A stretch of 64,000 bases of DNA, taken from the NCBI RefSeq assembly GCF_000821305.1, contig NZ_CCXK01000017.1:622159-686158 (forward strand), given 5' to 3'. Numbering within the stretch: the first letter of the stretch is position 1; the number at the start of each line of letters is the position of its first letter. Positions 62,779 to 64,000 of the stretch are shown piece after piece. The DNA is from Clostridium culturomicium. Lineage in GTDB: Bacteria; Bacillota; Clostridia; Clostridiales; Clostridiaceae. The notes beneath the pieces were generated by a model. The model made no database searches and was not told where the DNA came from. It saw nothing but the letters and a program-made list of their open reading frames with translations. The translations under genes were made by a program, and so were the position numbers.

Positions 62779-63273
62779 ATGTTTAGAGGAATGCGTAGAA
62801 AGGCACAATTACTTTCAGAGGAAGAAACAATAAAAATATTTGAAAAGGGCACATCAGGGGTGTTAGCAGTATTAGGAGATGAGGATTATCCCTATGCAGT
62901 ACCACTTAGCTATATTTATTGCGATTCAAAAATATATTTTCATGGAGCTAAATCTGGTCATATGCTAGATTCAATATTAAAACATGAGAAAGTATCTTTC
63001 TGTGTAATAGATGAAGATAAAGTTGTACCAGAAGAATATACAACTTATTTTAGAAGTGCAATTGCCTTTGGAAAAGTAAGAGTTATTGATAATGAAAATG
63101 AAAAAAGAAATGCAATTGAAAAGTTAGCTGTAAGATATACACCTAATGATGAAGAAGGTCGCCTGAAAAAAATTGAAAGAGAGTACAAAATACTTTGTAT
63201 GTTTGAATTAGATATTGAACATATGACAGGAAAAGAAGCCATGAAGTTAGTGAGAGAAAAAAAGAAAAAATAA
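62779..63273 (+). CDS. pyridoxamine 5'-phosphate oxidase-related flavoprotein (NimA-like)
   Basis: A 164-residue protein with the split-barrel flavin fold: MRRKAQLLSEEETIKIFEKG then TSGVLAVLGDEDYPYAVPLSY, then YFHGAKSGHMLD, then YRSAIAFGKVRVID-like FRSAIAFGKVRVID. This matches the 5-nitroimidazole reductase (Nim) and related families, which bind FMN or haem. GAAGGAGATAAATT precedes the ATG. It probably reduces nitro compounds or guards against oxidants; the substrate is unproven. Confidence 0.83.
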   Translation: MFRGMRRKAQLLSEEETIKIFEKGTSGVLAVLGDEDYPYAVPLSYIYCDSKIYFHGAKSGHMLDSILKHEKVSFCVIDEDKVVPEEYTTYFRSAIAFGKVRVIDNENEKRNAIEKLAVRYTPNDEEGRLKKIEREYKILCMFELDIEHMTGKEAMKLVREKKKK

Positions 63274-63396
63274 AGAAATTAAATTTCAATTTGTAGGGCA
63301 ATTAATAAAAAATATATGCGAAATATTTCAAAGTTTTAGAAAGTATGATATAATACTTATTAATAATTATTATTAAGTAATAAAGGAGAGCGTAAT

Positions 63397-64000
63397 ATGA
63401 TAGAGATAAAAGAGTTAAATGTTGATACTTTACAATGTACTGTTACTTTTGTATATGAAGATCAACAAACAGATAATCAGGTTTTAGAGCAATTGAAGTC
63501 AAAACAAGTATTTGAAGGAAAGAGTGGACAAGTTTTTTATAGAACTACTAATGAGTTAAATTATGAGATTTATGTAGGCTTAGGTAAATATGAAGAGCTA
63601 GAAAGAGAAGACTTTGTAAATGCAGTTGCTAAAGCTATGAAACAAGCTGAAAAGTTAAATGTAAATAGCCTTGGTATTAACTTTATAGATGCTAAAGGCT
63701 TATGTACAGGTGGCGTTACAAAAGCTATAGTAGAAGGTGTGAAATTAGCTGGCTACAAATTCAGCAAATATAATAAAGGAAAAGAAAACTATAATCCACA
63801 GGTAGCTATACTAGGTGCACCAAAGGAAAAGGCAGAGAAGATGGCAATAAAAATAGCAGAAGCTAGCAATGTTATTGATGGTGTGATTTTAGCTCGTGAT
63901 CTTGTAAATGAACCTGCTAACATACTTTATCCAGAAACTTTAGCACAGCGTGCAGTGTTAGCTGGAAAAGAAAGCGGCTTTGAAGTAGAAGTCTTTGATG
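63397..64000 (+). CDS. pepA: leucyl aminopeptidase (M17), 5' part
   Basis: The frame starts at ATG 63397 behind AAAGGAGAG and runs off the right end, so 201 codons are visible. The N-terminal domain is followed by VIDGVILARDLVNEPANILYP, the RDLVNxPxN signature that joins the two domains of M17 aminopeptidases. The metal-binding catalytic part lies beyond the window. The enzyme releases N-terminal residues from peptides in the cytoplasm with two metal ions. Confidence 0.9.
   Translation, partial: MIEIKELNVDTLQCTVTFVYEDQQTDNQVLEQLKSKQVFEGKSGQVFYRTTNELNYEIYVGLGKYEELEREDFVNAVAKAMKQAEKLNVNSLGINFIDAKGLCTGGVTKAIVEGVKLAGYKFSKYNKGKENYNPQVAILGAPKEKAEKMAIKIAEASNVIDGVILARDLVNEPANILYPETLAQRAVLAGKESGFEVEVFD

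Overview
The window is AT-rich, Gram-positive DNA. It has strong AGGAGG-type ribosome binding sites, frequent TTG/GTG starts, many lipoproteins, a SpoVK/CbbX-like AAA protein, a Bce-type peptide-resistance module, a lipoteichoic-acid-synthase-like sulfatase, and a type I-B CRISPR system of clostridial flavour. A low-GC member of the Clostridia (Clostridium or close relative) fits best; species cannot be fixed from the sequence alone. No rRNA or tRNA gene was recognised.

1-14 kb is a defence region. It opens inside the 3' end of a DUF4435/TOPRIM gene resembling the nuclease part of PARIS-type systems. Next comes a complete type I-B locus on the + strand: WYL regulator, cas6, cas8b1/cst1, cas7/cst2, cas5, cas3, cas4, cas1, cas2, a leader with a recognisable promoter, and an array of 22 repeats and 21 spacers (10795-12196). 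Beyond the array lie an unrecognised Cys-rich gene, a broken SEC-C gene and a NERD-HRDC protein.

15-28 kb holds chromosomal housekeeping and envelope genes: two lipoproteins (one a WG-repeat protein split by a stop), an NhaC antiporter, tldD/tldE, an LTA-synthase-like enzyme, a DUF975 protein, a MntA-HepT toxin-antitoxin pair and small membrane proteins.

28-37.5 kb is a peptide/amide-catabolism region: a regulator, an MFS carrier with an M20 amidohydrolase, then a PucR regulator divergent from a two-gene membrane transporter (DUF5058 plus partner) and a second M20 amidohydrolase. A decayed phage DNA polymerase fragment sits between the two halves. A YajC-like gene follows.

38-47 kb carries small metabolic genes (methyltransferases, MazG-like, Nudix, a SurA-like lipoprotein) and a complete BceRSAB-type two-component/ABC module.

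47-59 kb is a patchwork of mostly single-gene units (HD hydrolase, TraB-like, winged-helix unknown, secreted peptides, histidine phosphatase, GNAT, PepSY lipoprotein, ZIP transporter, minus-strand sugar dehydrogenase). Many are separated by a recurring intergenic element made of a terminator hairpin (T block) and an AT-rich block ending in an extended -10-like motif (P block). The same region holds many gene remnants (response regulator, GNAT, IS3 OrfA, small membrane protein copy), so it looks like an actively rearranging accessory zone. 59-64 kb holds a multi-AAA protein broken by one frameshift, a NimA-like flavoprotein and the start of a leucyl aminopeptidase.

All functions are inferred by reading protein sequences by eye; no database search was run.
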